From the NCBI GenBank assembly GCA_018374355.1, contig JAHAFI010000018.1, positions 1-61,245 on the forward strand: 61,245 bases of DNA, in the 5' to 3' direction. The stretch is from Clostridiales bacterium (GTDB lineage Bacteria; Bacillota; Clostridia; Lachnospirales; Lachnospiraceae). The position numbers were made by a program, and so were the translations under genes. Positions 51,407 through 60,149 of this stretch are shown here, piece by piece (the first letter of the stretch is position 1; each line of letters begins with the position of its first letter). Under the pieces are notes generated by a model. It did no database searches. It was not told where the DNA came from and worked only from the letters and a program-made list of their open reading frames with translations.

Positions 51407-51613
51407 TTATTTGATCAATAAATTAATGAACTCCAAAACTACACTGTCCAGAACTGCGATTATCGCACCCAGAACAACCGTAATAGAAACAACTGCTACA
51501 GTCTGTTTTACGAGAGTCTTCTTATCTGTCCATATAATTTTTTTGAATTCGGACTTAAGCCCTTTGGTCCAGCTCTTCTTAGGAGCCTTTTCTTTTTTTG
51601 CAGATTCTGCCAT
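51407..51613 (-). CDS. secE: Preprotein translocase subunit SecE
   Basis: Small translocase subunit of 68 residues: basic amphipathic N-terminal half (KKSWTKGLKSEFKKIIW) and one C-terminal membrane helix, the short Gram-positive form. GAGGTG precedes the ATG. Confidence 0.95.
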   Translation of the reverse strand: MAESAKKEKAPKKSWTKGLKSEFKKIIWTDKKTLVKQTVAVVSITVVLGAIIAVLDSVVLEFINLLIK

Positions 51614-51640
51614 AGTTTCACCTCTTACAAGCCAGTAATC

Positions 51641-51790
51641 TTACTTGGTCTCTTTGTGCATTGTGTGTGTCTTACAGAATTTACAATACTTCTTTGTTTC
51701 CAGTCTCTCCGGATGATTCTTTTTTTCTTTTGTCATGTTGTAATTCCGCTGTTTACATTCTGTACATGCCAATGTGATTCTTACGCGCAC
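51641..51790 (-). CDS. rpmG: 50S ribosomal protein L33 (zinc-binding C+ type)
   Basis: Short 49-residue protein read directly from the minus strand: it opens MRVRITLACTECKQRNY and ends KTHTMHKETK. Four cysteines in CTEC and CKFC pairs make it the zinc-binding C+ form. The start is GTG (51790) with GGAGGTG six bases upstream; a second GTG nine bases further upstream is less well placed. It is first in the secE-nusG-rplK-rplA unit. Confidence 0.95.
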   Translation of the reverse strand: MRVRITLACTECKQRNYNMTKEKKNHPERLETKKYCKFCKTHTMHKETK

Positions 51791-51910
51791 GACTTCCACC
51801 TCCACTGTGTTGATTTGCGTTGTTGCAACGGACTTTTTCCTCTGCCTGCGGGTTTCACGACTTCCCGTTTTTAGGCATAAAAAAAAGACCTACTTCCATG
51901 TCGCTTTATA

Positions 51911-51939
51911 ACTATACCATCAAATAACAGGCATGTCAA
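51911..51939 (-). promoter_or_regulatory. Promoter of rpmG-secE-nusG-rplKA
   Basis: Minus-strand TTGACA (51934-51939), 17-bp spacer, TATAGT (51911-51916). It leaves a leader of about 110 nt before rpmG. Confidence 0.85.
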
Positions 51940-51969
51940 TATTTTTGTACCCGGATTTTATATTTCCGT

Positions 51970-51998
51970 TTTACAAACGTTCCTTCCTATACTATAAT
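51970..51998 (+). promoter_or_regulatory. Promoter of the sodium symporter gene
   Basis: TTTACA (51970-51975), 17-bp spacer, TATAAT (51993-51998). About 215 bases, including MITE copy H, separate it from the start codon. Confidence 0.75.
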
Positions 51999-52048
51999 CT
52001 TAAATATCCGGGGCAGCATACCTTTCGTCCTCGGCATCTAATCTTAAC

Positions 52049-52189
52049 GTAACTATTCAGGACCCTGTCCTTCATAATCACAAATGCATGCACACACTGC
52101 ATTTCATGCAGCGCAGCGCCTGTATGTCTCGGGATTGCCTTGTATTGCAAGGCAACACCTCGCGGAACAGTAATCTCCTGAACAGTTAC
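52049..52189 (-). mobile_element. MITE copy H, full length (141 bp) with perfect 8-bp duplication
   Basis: Starts GTAACTATTCAG and ends CTGAACAGTTAC. Both flanks are ATCTTAAC (52041-52048 and 52190-52197), an exact 8-bp target duplication. It lies between the promoter and the start codon of the symporter, so it is part of that gene's leader RNA. Confidence 0.9.
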
Positions 52190-52221
52190 ATCTTAACAAT
52201 CATACTTTTGAGGGGGTAACT

Positions 52222-53577
52222 ATGGAAAAGAAACGAAGTAATTTTTCCGGGAAAATAGGATTTGTCCTTGCCGCTGCCGGGTCCGCAGTGGGACTTGGAA
52301 ATCTGTGGAGATTTCCCTATCTGGCCGCCCGGTACGGAGGAGGAAGCTTTCTTCTCGTATACGTGATTCTGGCCGTAACCTTTGGTTTTGCTCTCATGAT
52401 CGCCGAAATCGGCCTTGGCCGCAAGACAGGCCTGAGCGCTATCGGAGCTTTCGAAAAGCTCCATAAAAAATATTCCTTTATCGGATATCTGGCCGCTTTA
52501 GTCCCGATCATCATTCTTCCTTATTACAGTGTCATCGGAGGATGGGTTGTAAAATATTTTACCGCATTTGCCGGCGGTGATGCCCCGGCCGCCGCACAGG
52601 ACGGCTACTTTGAAGGCTTTATCGGCCAGACCGGAGAACCGATTCTCTGGCTGATCCTCTTCATTCTCGTCACCTCCGTTGTGGTTTTTCTGGGCGTGGA
52701 AAAAGGAATCGAACAGGTCAGCAAAATCCTGATGCCGATTCTGGTTATCCTGACTGTCGGCATTGCCGTCTACTCCGTAACCCTTCCCGGAGCTTTGGAA
52801 GGACTGGTTTATTACATCAAACCGGATCTGAAACATTTCTCCTTTACAACCATTGTGGCTGCCATGGGACAGATGTTTTATTCCATGTCTCTCGCCATGG
52901 GAATTATGATCACTTACGGTTCTTATATGAAGAAAGATGTCAATCTGGAACAGTCCGTTTCCACCATTGAAATCTTTGATACGGGAATCGCATTTTTCGC
53001 AGGTATGATGACCGTTCCGGCAGTATTTGCTTTCAGCGGAGGAGATGCCGCTGCCATCAACGCAGGCCCCGGCCTGATGTTCGTTACACTGCCGAAGGTT
53101 TTTCATTCCATGCCTATGGGAACTTTAGTGGGCGCTTTGTACTTTATTTTGGTTCTTTTTGCCGCCCTGACCTCCTCCATCTCACTGATGGAGACCATCG
53201 TTTCCATCGCTCAGGACAAGCTTCACTGGAGCAGAAAGCTTTCCACTATTGTTATCACGCTGTTTTGTATAGCGGTAGCTCTTCCCTCCTCTTTGGGATT
53301 CGGCGTCTGGTCGGACATCACTCCTCTGGGAATGAGTTTTCTGGATTTCTTTGACTTTATCAGCAACAGCATCCTGATGCCCATCGTCGCATTCCTGACC
53401 TGTCTTTTTATCGGGTTTGTAGTAAAGCCAAAGGTGATTACCGACGAAGTAAAGCTGAACTCCTCCTTTAAGCGGGAGAAGCTTTTTACAGTCATGATCA
53501 AATATGTGGCTCCGGTCTGCTTGATCATCATTCTGGTTTCTTCTATTTTGAATGCGCTGGGGATTTTTGTTATTTAA
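52222..53577 (+). CDS. Sodium-dependent transporter (neurotransmitter:sodium symporter family)
   Basis: LeuT-fold membrane symporter of 451 residues with about 11-12 helices. Helix 1 has the sodium/substrate segment GSAVGLGNLWRFPYLAARYGGG. Helix 6 has the unwound MGQMFYSMSLAMG segment. Bacterial members import amino acids such as leucine, tryptophan or tyrosine with Na+. GAGGGGG precedes the ATG. Substrate not deducible. Expression may depend on the structured repeat in its leader. Confidence 0.92.
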   Translation: MEKKRSNFSGKIGFVLAAAGSAVGLGNLWRFPYLAARYGGGSFLLVYVILAVTFGFALMIAEIGLGRKTGLSAIGAFEKLHKKYSFIGYLAALVPIIILPYYSVIGGWVVKYFTAFAGGDAPAAAQDGYFEGFIGQTGEPILWLILFILVTSVVVFLGVEKGIEQVSKILMPILVILTVGIAVYSVTLPGALEGLVYYIKPDLKHFSFTTIVAAMGQMFYSMSLAMGIMITYGSYMKKDVNLEQSVSTIEIFDTGIAFFAGMMTVPAVFAFSGGDAAAINAGPGLMFVTLPKVFHSMPMGTLVGALYFILVLFAALTSSISLMETIVSIAQDKLHWSRKLSTIVITLFCIAVALPSSLGFGVWSDITPLGMSFLDFFDFISNSILMPIVAFLTCLFIGFVVKPKVITDEVKLNSSFKREKLFTVMIKYVAPVCLIIILVSSILNALGIFVI

Positions 53578-53600
53578 AAATTGTATCGTTATCATACGCC

Positions 53601-53638
53601 GAAATGGCGGAGGCACTTTTGGGCGCCTCCGCCATTTC
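53601..53638. terminator. Terminator between the symporter and MATE 3
   Basis: Perfect 14-bp GC-rich stem (GAAATGGCGGAGGC with its complement), short T-rich tail on the plus strand. Confidence 0.8.
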
Positions 53639-53670
53639 TGCGTTTTCCAACAGAATTTTCCATCTGTTCT

Positions 53671-55014
53671 TTATTCATCCATTCTTCTGCGCATAATTTT
53701 TCCCATTGTGAGATAATAGGCCACACCCAACGGGATGCACGCCCCGATCCAAGCCAGCGGATTCGATGCACAGGCGCCGGCAAATCCCCAGCTTCCCACA
53801 AGGATCAGCGCACCGAAAGCCCGCATAATCAATTCCATAACCCCTGCAATCGTAGGTACCAGCGCATTTCCCAGCCCCTGAAGGGTAAAGCGGTAAATAA
53901 ACAAAAGCGCCAGTACAAAATAGAAAATACCGTTGATCGTCAGATACGTCTGGGCAAGGGAAAGCACCTCGCCGCCTTCATTTCCCACGAAGATGGTCAC
54001 CAGCTTGCTTCCCGCAAAGATATTTACCAGCGCCATCATAAGGCTGAAGCTGACAGAGATCACAATGCACTGAAAGACCCCTTTCCGTATTCTCTCCACC
54101 TTTCCCGCCCCGTAATTCTGAGCTGTATAGGTAGCCATCGCTGCGCCCAGAGAGTTCATCGGCATGGTAGCGATACTGTCGATTTTCTGGGAAGCCGTAT
54201 AGGCCGCCACAGACACAGCGCCCAGACCATTCAGGGCAAACTGCAGAATCAGCGCACCGATCGCAATGATCGACATCTGAAACGCCATGGGAACGGCAGC
54301 ATTCAAATGGCGTTTGATTTCCTCCCATTCCATGTGGAAATGGCGTTTTTCCACCCAGAGAACCGGCATTTTTTTCATAATAAACACAAAACAGCAGATA
54401 CCGGACAAAAGCTGGGACAGAACCGTAGCCACACCTGCGCCTGCCACTCCCATTTGAAATACCAGAATAAACACAAAATCCAGTACGATGTTGACCACGC
54501 AGGCAAAAACCAGAAAATACAACGGTGTTCTGCTGTCTCCCAGCGCCCGCATCATATTAGAAGTCAGATTAAACAGCACACAGGAAATGATCCCGCCGAA
54601 AATAATCTGAATATAAGCTTCCGCATCCTCAATAATCTCTGCCGGTGTCTGCAAAAGCTCCAGAAGCGGGCGTGCCGCAAACAGAGAGATCACCGTCATC
54701 ACGATTGTCAGAACCCCGCTCAGCATAATGCTGACCGCAAAGCTTTTTTTCACGCCCTCTTCGTCCTGCGCACCGAACCGCTGCGCCGTAATAATCGACA
54801 GACCCGACGTAAATCCCATAACAAATCCAAGAATAAAAAACGAAAGGCTTCCCGTACATCCCACTGCCGCCAGCGCATTTACCCCGATGGTCCTTCCTAC
54901 AATGATGGTATCCGCCATACTGTAAAACTGCTGAAAAATATTCCCCACGATTAAGGGAAGCGCAAATAATAAAATCAGTTTTGCCGGATTTCCTGTTGTC
55001 ATACTTTTTGTCAT
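53671..55014 (-). CDS. MATE family efflux transporter 3
   Basis: Twelve-helix exporter of 447 residues. MTTGNPAKLILLFALPLI and FQQFYSMADTIIVGRTIG open the protein; VPMAFQMSIIAIGALI marks the second half. It is closer in its opening to MATE 1 than to MATE 2. The start at 55014 has GGGAGG upstream; a longer frame to 55074 lacks one. It diverges from an AraC regulator that could control it. Confidence 0.91.
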   Translation of the reverse strand: MTKSMTTGNPAKLILLFALPLIVGNIFQQFYSMADTIIVGRTIGVNALAAVGCTGSLSFFILGFVMGFTSGLSIITAQRFGAQDEEGVKKSFAVSIMLSGVLTIVMTVISLFAARPLLELLQTPAEIIEDAEAYIQIIFGGIISCVLFNLTSNMMRALGDSRTPLYFLVFACVVNIVLDFVFILVFQMGVAGAGVATVLSQLLSGICCFVFIMKKMPVLWVEKRHFHMEWEEIKRHLNAAVPMAFQMSIIAIGALILQFALNGLGAVSVAAYTASQKIDSIATMPMNSLGAAMATYTAQNYGAGKVERIRKGVFQCIVISVSFSLMMALVNIFAGSKLVTIFVGNEGGEVLSLAQTYLTINGIFYFVLALLFIYRFTLQGLGNALVPTIAGVMELIMRAFGALILVGSWGFAGACASNPLAWIGACIPLGVAYYLTMGKIMRRRMDE

Positions 55015-55109
55015 TTTTAAATTCCTCCCTTTCTCTTTCCGTACTCCACAGAATCCTCTGTGAATATTACCCATTATAAAATTATCCCTAAAAAGTGGAA
55101 TGTAATTTC

Positions 55110-55139
55110 TTGTACTTTGGATGTGTTATGTTGTATACT
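55110..55139 (+). promoter_or_regulatory. Promoter of the AraC-type regulator
   Basis: TTGTAC (55110-55115), 18-bp spacer, TATACT (55134-55139), about 70 bases before the start codon. Confidence 0.55.
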
Positions 55140-55208
55140 TAATTATAATTCTTGTGACTCTCCGAACGGTTACAGAAAATCTTACTGCCGCGAAAGGATG
55201 GCGTTTCC

Positions 55209-56087
55209 ATGGAAAAATCCCCCTATGATCTGACTTACAGCGACCTGAATCCCCGCTTTCTCTTTTCCTGCATCATGCACCGCACGGAAGAGGAGACCAA
55301 TTACCATTCCCATGATTTCATCGAATTGGTAATCATCCTGAAGGGAAAAGGATGTTTTCTGATCGACGGAAAAGAATATCAGGTGTCCGAGGGAAATGTA
55401 ATTCTGCTCAATCCCGGAACTTACCACCGAAGCATTCCCAAAACCGAGCAGACACCTCCCTTTACCGAATGTTATCTGGCATTTACCGATGTGGATTTCG
55501 TTAATTGTCCTAAGGGATTTTTTCCTCTTTTTGAGGGCCGCGAAATTATCGCAAAGCTTCCCGAGAGACTGAAAACTCCTCTGTTTCAATTGTGCAGCTC
55601 CATCGCTCTGGAATCCAAATCTTCGGAAATCGGACGGTGCTTTATGTTGAAATCCTATCTGATTCAAGTCATCTGTCTGCTGGCGCGGTATCAGAAGCAG
55701 ACTCAGGAGGAAATCCTGAAAGAGGAAAATGATGTCCGTTACGAATTTAAGTCCATCAATAAGCAGTATGTCATCAAGCAGATCATGAAATATATGGAAG
55801 AACATTACAGGGAAAAAATTTCGCTGGATCAGATTGCCGCCAATATGTATCTCAGCTCTTTTTATATATCGAAGCTTTTTAAAAGCGAGACCGGAGATAC
55901 GCCCATCAATTATCTGATCAGTCTGCGCATGAAAAAAGCCCGTGAACTTCTGGACGAAGATCCCGGGTGTTCCATTCAGGCCGCAGCGGCGGCGGTTGGA
56001 TATGAAGATGCTTATCATTTCAGTAAACTTTTTAAGAAATATTACGGGTTGTCACCGCTGTACTATAAGGAACGGATTTTACAGTAA
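55209..56087 (+). CDS. AraC-family transcriptional regulator with cupin sensor domain
   Basis: Regulator of 292 residues. The N-terminal cupin (HSHDFIELVIILKGKG, then LLNPGTYHR) resembles sugar-binding AraC domains. The C-terminal double helix-turn-helix has ISLDQIAANMYLSSFYISKLFK and VGYEDAYHFSKLFKKYYG. It probably activates a sugar or efflux gene; the divergent MATE gene is the nearest candidate. AAAGGATGG precedes the ATG. Confidence 0.9.
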   Translation: MEKSPYDLTYSDLNPRFLFSCIMHRTEEETNYHSHDFIELVIILKGKGCFLIDGKEYQVSEGNVILLNPGTYHRSIPKTEQTPPFTECYLAFTDVDFVNCPKGFFPLFEGREIIAKLPERLKTPLFQLCSSIALESKSSEIGRCFMLKSYLIQVICLLARYQKQTQEEILKEENDVRYEFKSINKQYVIKQIMKYMEEHYREKISLDQIAANMYLSSFYISKLFKSETGDTPINYLISLRMKKARELLDEDPGCSIQAAAAAVGYEDAYHFSKLFKKYYGLSPLYYKERILQ

Positions 56088-56132
56088 AAAAGCTCCGGGC
56101 TTTCGTTTTCAGACCAAAGCCCGGAGTTTTTT
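56086..56132. terminator. Bidirectional terminator after the AraC gene
   Basis: An 11-bp stem (CTCCGGGCTTT with its complement, 56093-56126), flanked by A6 and T6, serving the AraC gene and the opposing small membrane peptide. Confidence 0.9.
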
Positions 56133-56301
56133 ATTTCATCAGATTATCCAAATCTTTTCTTTCTTTGTCAAAATCATCTAACATGCTTTTTCCGCTTTTG
56201 TGGCGCAGTATTTTATCTTTGCCTTTTCTTCCGGCTGCGGATGAATCTGTGATGAGCGAGATTACTATGACCAATACGATAATGATAATGATCATTTTCA
56301 T
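56131..56301 (-). CDS. Small single-helix membrane protein
   Basis: Predicted product of 56 residues: one N-terminal helix (MKMIIIIIVLVIVISLI) and a highly charged cytoplasmic tail rich in Lys and Asp (KSMLDDFDKERKDLDNLMK). GGGAGGTGG precedes the ATG and a terminator follows, so it is probably real. Function unknown; the form resembles small membrane regulators. It is downstream of the hydrolase gene on the same strand. Confidence 0.6.
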   Translation of the reverse strand: MKMIIIIIVLVIVISLITDSSAAGRKGKDKILRHKSGKSMLDDFDKERKDLDNLMK

Positions 56302-56353
56302 GTTGCCACCTCCCAATAACTTCCCGATTTTCTACCCCATCAATCAGGATTTG

Positions 56354-56995
56354 TTATTTCAATATTTCACTAATAATCTTAGATAATTGTTTTGGATTCT
56401 CCATCATAATCATATGACATGCATCCTCAACAAATCGTATGTCCAACTTTTCTAAAATGTCATGAGACAGATTTAAATCTTGAATACGGTTTTGATATTC
56501 ACGGAATCCCCTGTCACCATAAATTGCATGAATTTTTTGGGGAATACTCCATAAATATTTTGTATAGTCAAAATCGCCTTGAAGAGAATCAAAAAAACAG
56601 TCCTGATAAAATTGTCTTTCTTCGCTGAACATCCGCTTAATTTCATCACCGTACTTCAGCATATTTTTCTGCGTCATGATATTTCTGTAAAATTTTTCTG
56701 CCGGTTTTAAATTCGTGTCTAAATATATCACTTCACCGAATTTCATGTTATATTGCGAAATTAATTGCAATGCAATTATCCCACCCATACTATGTCCAAT
56801 GACTGCATCATATGGATGTCTATGATGATTTTGGTATACCCATTGAGTAATATCGTCTATTTTAGTCGCCTGCAATGTCACTTCATGAGGATATTCAACA
56901 TAATCTATGTCATAATCACCAAAATATGGTTCCATATACGCCCATACTTCTTTTGTACAGTTAACGCCATATAACATTAATAATCTTTTTTTCAT
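56354..56995 (-). CDS. Alpha/beta hydrolase
   Basis: Cytoplasmic hydrolase of 213 residues with the nucleophile elbow GHSMGG (near 68-73), an Asp in YGDRGF and a C-terminal His in EDACHMIM. Substrate unknown. The gene is clearly richer in A and T than its neighbours and uses AT-ending codons, which suggests recent acquisition. It starts 20 bases after the GH123-like gene, probably in the same transcript. GAGGAAG precedes the ATG. Confidence 0.82.
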   Translation of the reverse strand: MKKRLLMLYGVNCTKEVWAYMEPYFGDYDIDYVEYPHEVTLQATKIDDITQWVYQNHHRHPYDAVIGHSMGGIIALQLISQYNMKFGEVIYLDTNLKPAEKFYRNIMTQKNMLKYGDEIKRMFSEERQFYQDCFFDSLQGDFDYTKYLWSIPQKIHAIYGDRGFREYQNRIQDLNLSHDILEKLDIRFVEDACHMIMMENPKQLSKIISEILK

Positions 56996-57015
56996 TTTCT
57001 TACTTCCTCGATGGT

Positions 57016-58662
57016 TCAGGCAAGCGCTTTTTTTACTGCCTCATTGATTCTCTCTCTGCATGCCGTCAGATAGGTAAAGTTCCGCGGGTATTTGTCAAAG
57101 GTCACTTCCTCTGCCGGACAGCTTTCGATGCATTTCATAACAGCTTCCCTTCCCACAAGACTTTCCAGATAATTCATGGCCCGAAGATCGCTCATAGCCT
57201 CATCCATATGCATGATCCTGAGAGAGTCCAATGGTTTTCCATCCGCTCCCGGATATACAAGGAAGGAATCCCCTGATGGAAACGCTCCTTCCGCATCGGT
57301 ACACCTGTACGGATCGATAGGATAAACGGAATACTGGCAGTTATAGAAATTATATCCCCAGTGAAGGAAACCTGCCAACTGATACTTATACATCTGTACG
57401 CCGAGAATTCTTGTGCGGTATCCCTGCATGATGACAAATCTGTTGGTTACATCCTTCAACTGTCCATTGCAATAGTAGCCCCACAATTTTTCTGTGTGGT
57501 TCTCAACAAACGGTCCGATATGGTCCACTGCGCATACCGGCTCTGATACCAGCCCCTCTTTATAGAAATCATAATCAGACAACGCATCAAAAATTGCATA
57601 ATCTCTCAAATCTTCCGCGATAATATTTCTTGCCGCCCGGTAATCTTCAAGCTGTGACATCTGCGGTTCATCCGATACGTGAAAATACGTTTTTTTCTCC
57701 ACACCCAATTTCACAAGTTCAGACTTCAAAGCGGTCAAAAACTGATGCAGGAAGTTTGCATACTCTTCACCTGATGCAACCGTATTCCATCCGAATAACT
57801 GCACAGTTTCGCCATTTTTTTCTCCCATGATCTTCGGCGCTGCCTTGGCCCCCCACTGGGTAAACAAATGAGAAATCTCAATATATTCGATTCCGCATCG
57901 TTTCGCCATCTCAACCCATCGGTCAAATTTTTCAAATCCGAATATGTACACATCGCCTTCCGCTTTTACATCTACCAACTGTACGGTACGGCGTTCTCCA
58001 CCCACTGCCGTATCCAGAGGCGGAGTAAATACCGGCGTAAGAAGCATATTTTGTCCCCTTTTTGCCGCCTTCTTCACAAAGTTTTCCACAATTTTCCAGT
58101 GTTCTTCCGAAAAAACATCCACATGGTAGTAATTCGCCAGACAATCCGCATGAAACCATTCTGTGTGGGGAACCGGAAGCTTCGGGAGAACTGCATTCAG
58201 CACTTCGCAGGTGATCTCCACCTTCTCTTTTTCTCCTTCTACTGCCAGAAGAATCTCTACCGGATATTCTCCCGCCGCAGTCTCCTCATCCACATCGATA
58301 TCAATCCAAAGGCTGCTCCAGTTCCCCCGTACCATCGGAAATCCCGCTTCCGGAAGCTCTGAAAGCAAATCCTGATACAAGCCCGGCTCCGTTACCGGAT
58401 AATCCGAATCCGTTGTCAAATGACAGGGATATTCACAGGGAACAAGTTCCACAATGCGCACATGCACCCTGTCTTTAATCGGTGAAATAACTTCAACCTG
58501 CCCCCGGCCCTTCTCATCTCCGCTCCAGCAGTATGCTATTTGAAATGATACATTCTCTCCTTTAAAAGCTGTTAATTTTGCAGGAGCCCCTTCTCCTGAT
58601 GGCTCCTTTTTGGGAAATATTTTTTCCATGGAGGAAACTTTTTTAAATATAAAGTCCTTCAT
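57016..58662 (-). CDS. GH123-like protein (DUF4091 catalytic domain)
   Basis: Protein of 548 residues. A beta-sandwich N-terminal region (about 1-165) precedes a TIM-barrel domain resembling PF13320. The HVSDEPQ segment (near 350) supplies the adjacent Asp-Glu pair used by GH123 beta-N-acetylgalactosaminidases in substrate-assisted catalysis. There is no signal peptide, so it would act on imported sugar. The substrate is assigned from the family only. GAGAGG precedes the ATG; an extended -10 promoter is at 58852-58860. Confidence 0.8.
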   Translation of the reverse strand: MKDFIFKKVSSMEKIFPKKEPSGEGAPAKLTAFKGENVSFQIAYCWSGDEKGRGQVEVISPIKDRVHVRIVELVPCEYPCHLTTDSDYPVTEPGLYQDLLSELPEAGFPMVRGNWSSLWIDIDVDEETAAGEYPVEILLAVEGEKEKVEITCEVLNAVLPKLPVPHTEWFHADCLANYYHVDVFSEEHWKIVENFVKKAAKRGQNMLLTPVFTPPLDTAVGGERRTVQLVDVKAEGDVYIFGFEKFDRWVEMAKRCGIEYIEISHLFTQWGAKAAPKIMGEKNGETVQLFGWNTVASGEEYANFLHQFLTALKSELVKLGVEKKTYFHVSDEPQMSQLEDYRAARNIIAEDLRDYAIFDALSDYDFYKEGLVSEPVCAVDHIGPFVENHTEKLWGYYCNGQLKDVTNRFVIMQGYRTRILGVQMYKYQLAGFLHWGYNFYNCQYSVYPIDPYRCTDAEGAFPSGDSFLVYPGADGKPLDSLRIMHMDEAMSDLRAMNYLESLVGREAVMKCIESCPAEEVTFDKYPRNFTYLTACRERINEAVKKALA

Positions 58663-58731
58663 TCTGCTATCCTCTCTTTATGTGATTTCGTCTGCTCTTG
58701 TTCAGCCTGACACTTTTTTCTGTTAAAATTT

Positions 58732-58824
58732 TGCATTTCATACAGGGCGGCACTCGTATGTCTCGATACTACCTTGCATTTGCAAGGCAGCGCATCGCTG
58801 AATAGTAATCCGCTGAACAGTTAC
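58732..58824 (-). mobile_element. MITE copy I, degenerate
   Basis: The right part of the element (TTGCATTTGCAA core, end GCTGAACAGTTAC) is recognisable with many substitutions; the left end and any target duplication are lost. It lies between the promoter and start codon of the GH123-like gene. The remainder of the 58663-58980 gap holds that promoter and a possible terminator. Confidence 0.65.
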
Positions 58825-58851
58825 GAATAATTCAATTTGTCAGACATCATT

Positions 58852-58860
58852 ATTATATCA
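58852..58860 (-). promoter_or_regulatory. Extended -10 promoter of the GH123-like gene
   Basis: Minus-strand TGATATAAT with no clear -35, about 190 bases before the start codon. Confidence 0.5.
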
Positions 58861-58938
58861 CTTGTCTTTACATAAAGGAATAGCTTTATTTTCTGTCCTT
58901 TAAATCAGATATCCCGAAAAAATGTATTTTTATCAAAG

Positions 58939-58970
58939 TCAAAAACCGACCCGCTAACGGTTCCGGCAAC
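58939..58970 (-). terminator. Possible terminator after the UroD pair
   Basis: Imperfect GC-rich hairpin (CCGGAACC with GGGTCGG) followed on the minus strand by TTTTT, 12 bases after the stop codon. Confidence 0.4.
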
Positions 58971-58980
58971 ATCGGCGGTG

Positions 58981-60099
58981 CTAACTATGTAAAATATACT
59001 GTATGATGCCGTCATCCACATCTGTACCCAACGAATTTTTTCCAAGTAAAGCAATGAGTTTTGTCACTGCTGCCATGTTCTCAATCGGTGTTCCATAAGG
59101 TACAGCATCACCTGTGCTAAGAATAAATCCCTTTTTATTCTTCATCTTTCTAATGATCTCAACCACATAGTTAAGTGTCTCTTCTACTGTCATAGCGGAA
59201 AGACTAGGCGGTTCAATGCCACCGATAATAATCTTATCACCAAACGCATCCCGCGCATCCCATGCACATAAATCCCCTGTTGTAGGGGGGCAGACAGAAT
59301 CAATACCATCCATATCCGCAGCAGCTATCTCATTTTTAAAGCCGTCCAGCTTACCGCACATATGGGTAATATATCTTTTTCCATTTTCATGAAAAATCTT
59401 TGCATAATCATTGACACAGGGAAGCTCATAATCATTGAGCATAAGTTTATTCATTACCGTTGTCGATGTATCTTCATATTGGAAAACCACCGGTGTATCA
59501 TATTCACAGTATGTATAGCACATTTTCTTATTGCGTTCGTGCATAATCTGCAGCAGTTCATCCATTTCATCCGGGTAATCCGCCATTAAATATACCGTAT
59601 TTTCAACACCCGCCAGTTCCTGAAGCATCTCCTGAATTGGTGTAGGCGTTAGCGAGACCGTAGCAATACCGCTGTCACCGATGTAATGATCACGCTCCTT
59701 AAAAAGCTTACTGTTAGACACGTAATTCGTATGCTCCGCAATATAGCTCAAAACCTTCATGTCTTCTAAAGTTTCAACCAAATGTTTCGTTCCGTATTCC
59801 GTCGATTCCACTCTTTCAGACTCTTTGTAAATACTTCCTACAGGCGTATCATAATACAGTCTTGTGCGATTCCCCGATTTTTCCAAACGTCTCTCTATAT
59901 TTTTCATATCATGGCTTGGAATGCCTACATGCCGTTCTATAATATCATTACCAATATACCGCATAGCCTCAATGATTTCCATATTCAGCCCCTGCTTGGG
60001 AAGAGAGCTGATAAAATATCCATCAATCAACGGGGCCCAAGGCAGTCGATCCGTTTCTTTTCCGTTTAAAGCTGCTAATATTCTTTCTCTATTTGTCAT
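58981..60099 (-). CDS. UroD-family protein, probable corrinoid/methyl-transfer type
   Basis: TIM-barrel protein of 372 residues of the uroporphyrinogen decarboxylase superfamily. It opens MTNRERILAALNGKETDRLPW and has a HMCGKL segment with a later Cys in DSVCPPTTGD, the pattern of zinc-binding methyltransferases such as MtaA/CmuA rather than haem-pathway HemE. GGIEPPSLSAMT and the TGDAVPYGTPIENM end are typical. No haem genes are near. The methyl donor is unknown. It follows a second UroD-like gene by 50 bases. Confidence 0.82.
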   Translation of the reverse strand: MTNRERILAALNGKETDRLPWAPLIDGYFISSLPKQGLNMEIIEAMRYIGNDIIERHVGIPSHDMKNIERRLEKSGNRTRLYYDTPVGSIYKESERVESTEYGTKHLVETLEDMKVLSYIAEHTNYVSNSKLFKERDHYIGDSGIATVSLTPTPIQEMLQELAGVENTVYLMADYPDEMDELLQIMHERNKKMCYTYCEYDTPVVFQYEDTSTTVMNKLMLNDYELPCVNDYAKIFHENGKRYITHMCGKLDGFKNEIAAADMDGIDSVCPPTTGDLCAWDARDAFGDKIIIGGIEPPSLSAMTVEETLNYVVEIIRKMKNKKGFILSTGDAVPYGTPIENMAAVTKLIALLGKNSLGTDVDDGIIQYILHS

Positions 60100-60149
60100 A
60101 TTCTACATCCTTTCTAGTTTTTTCGATGACATATCCTTAAAATATTTCC

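Noticed and set aside
58700..58830. tRNA-like GC-rich stretch before the GH123-like gene
   Set aside because: It is a degenerate MITE copy; no acceptor stem or T-loop is present.
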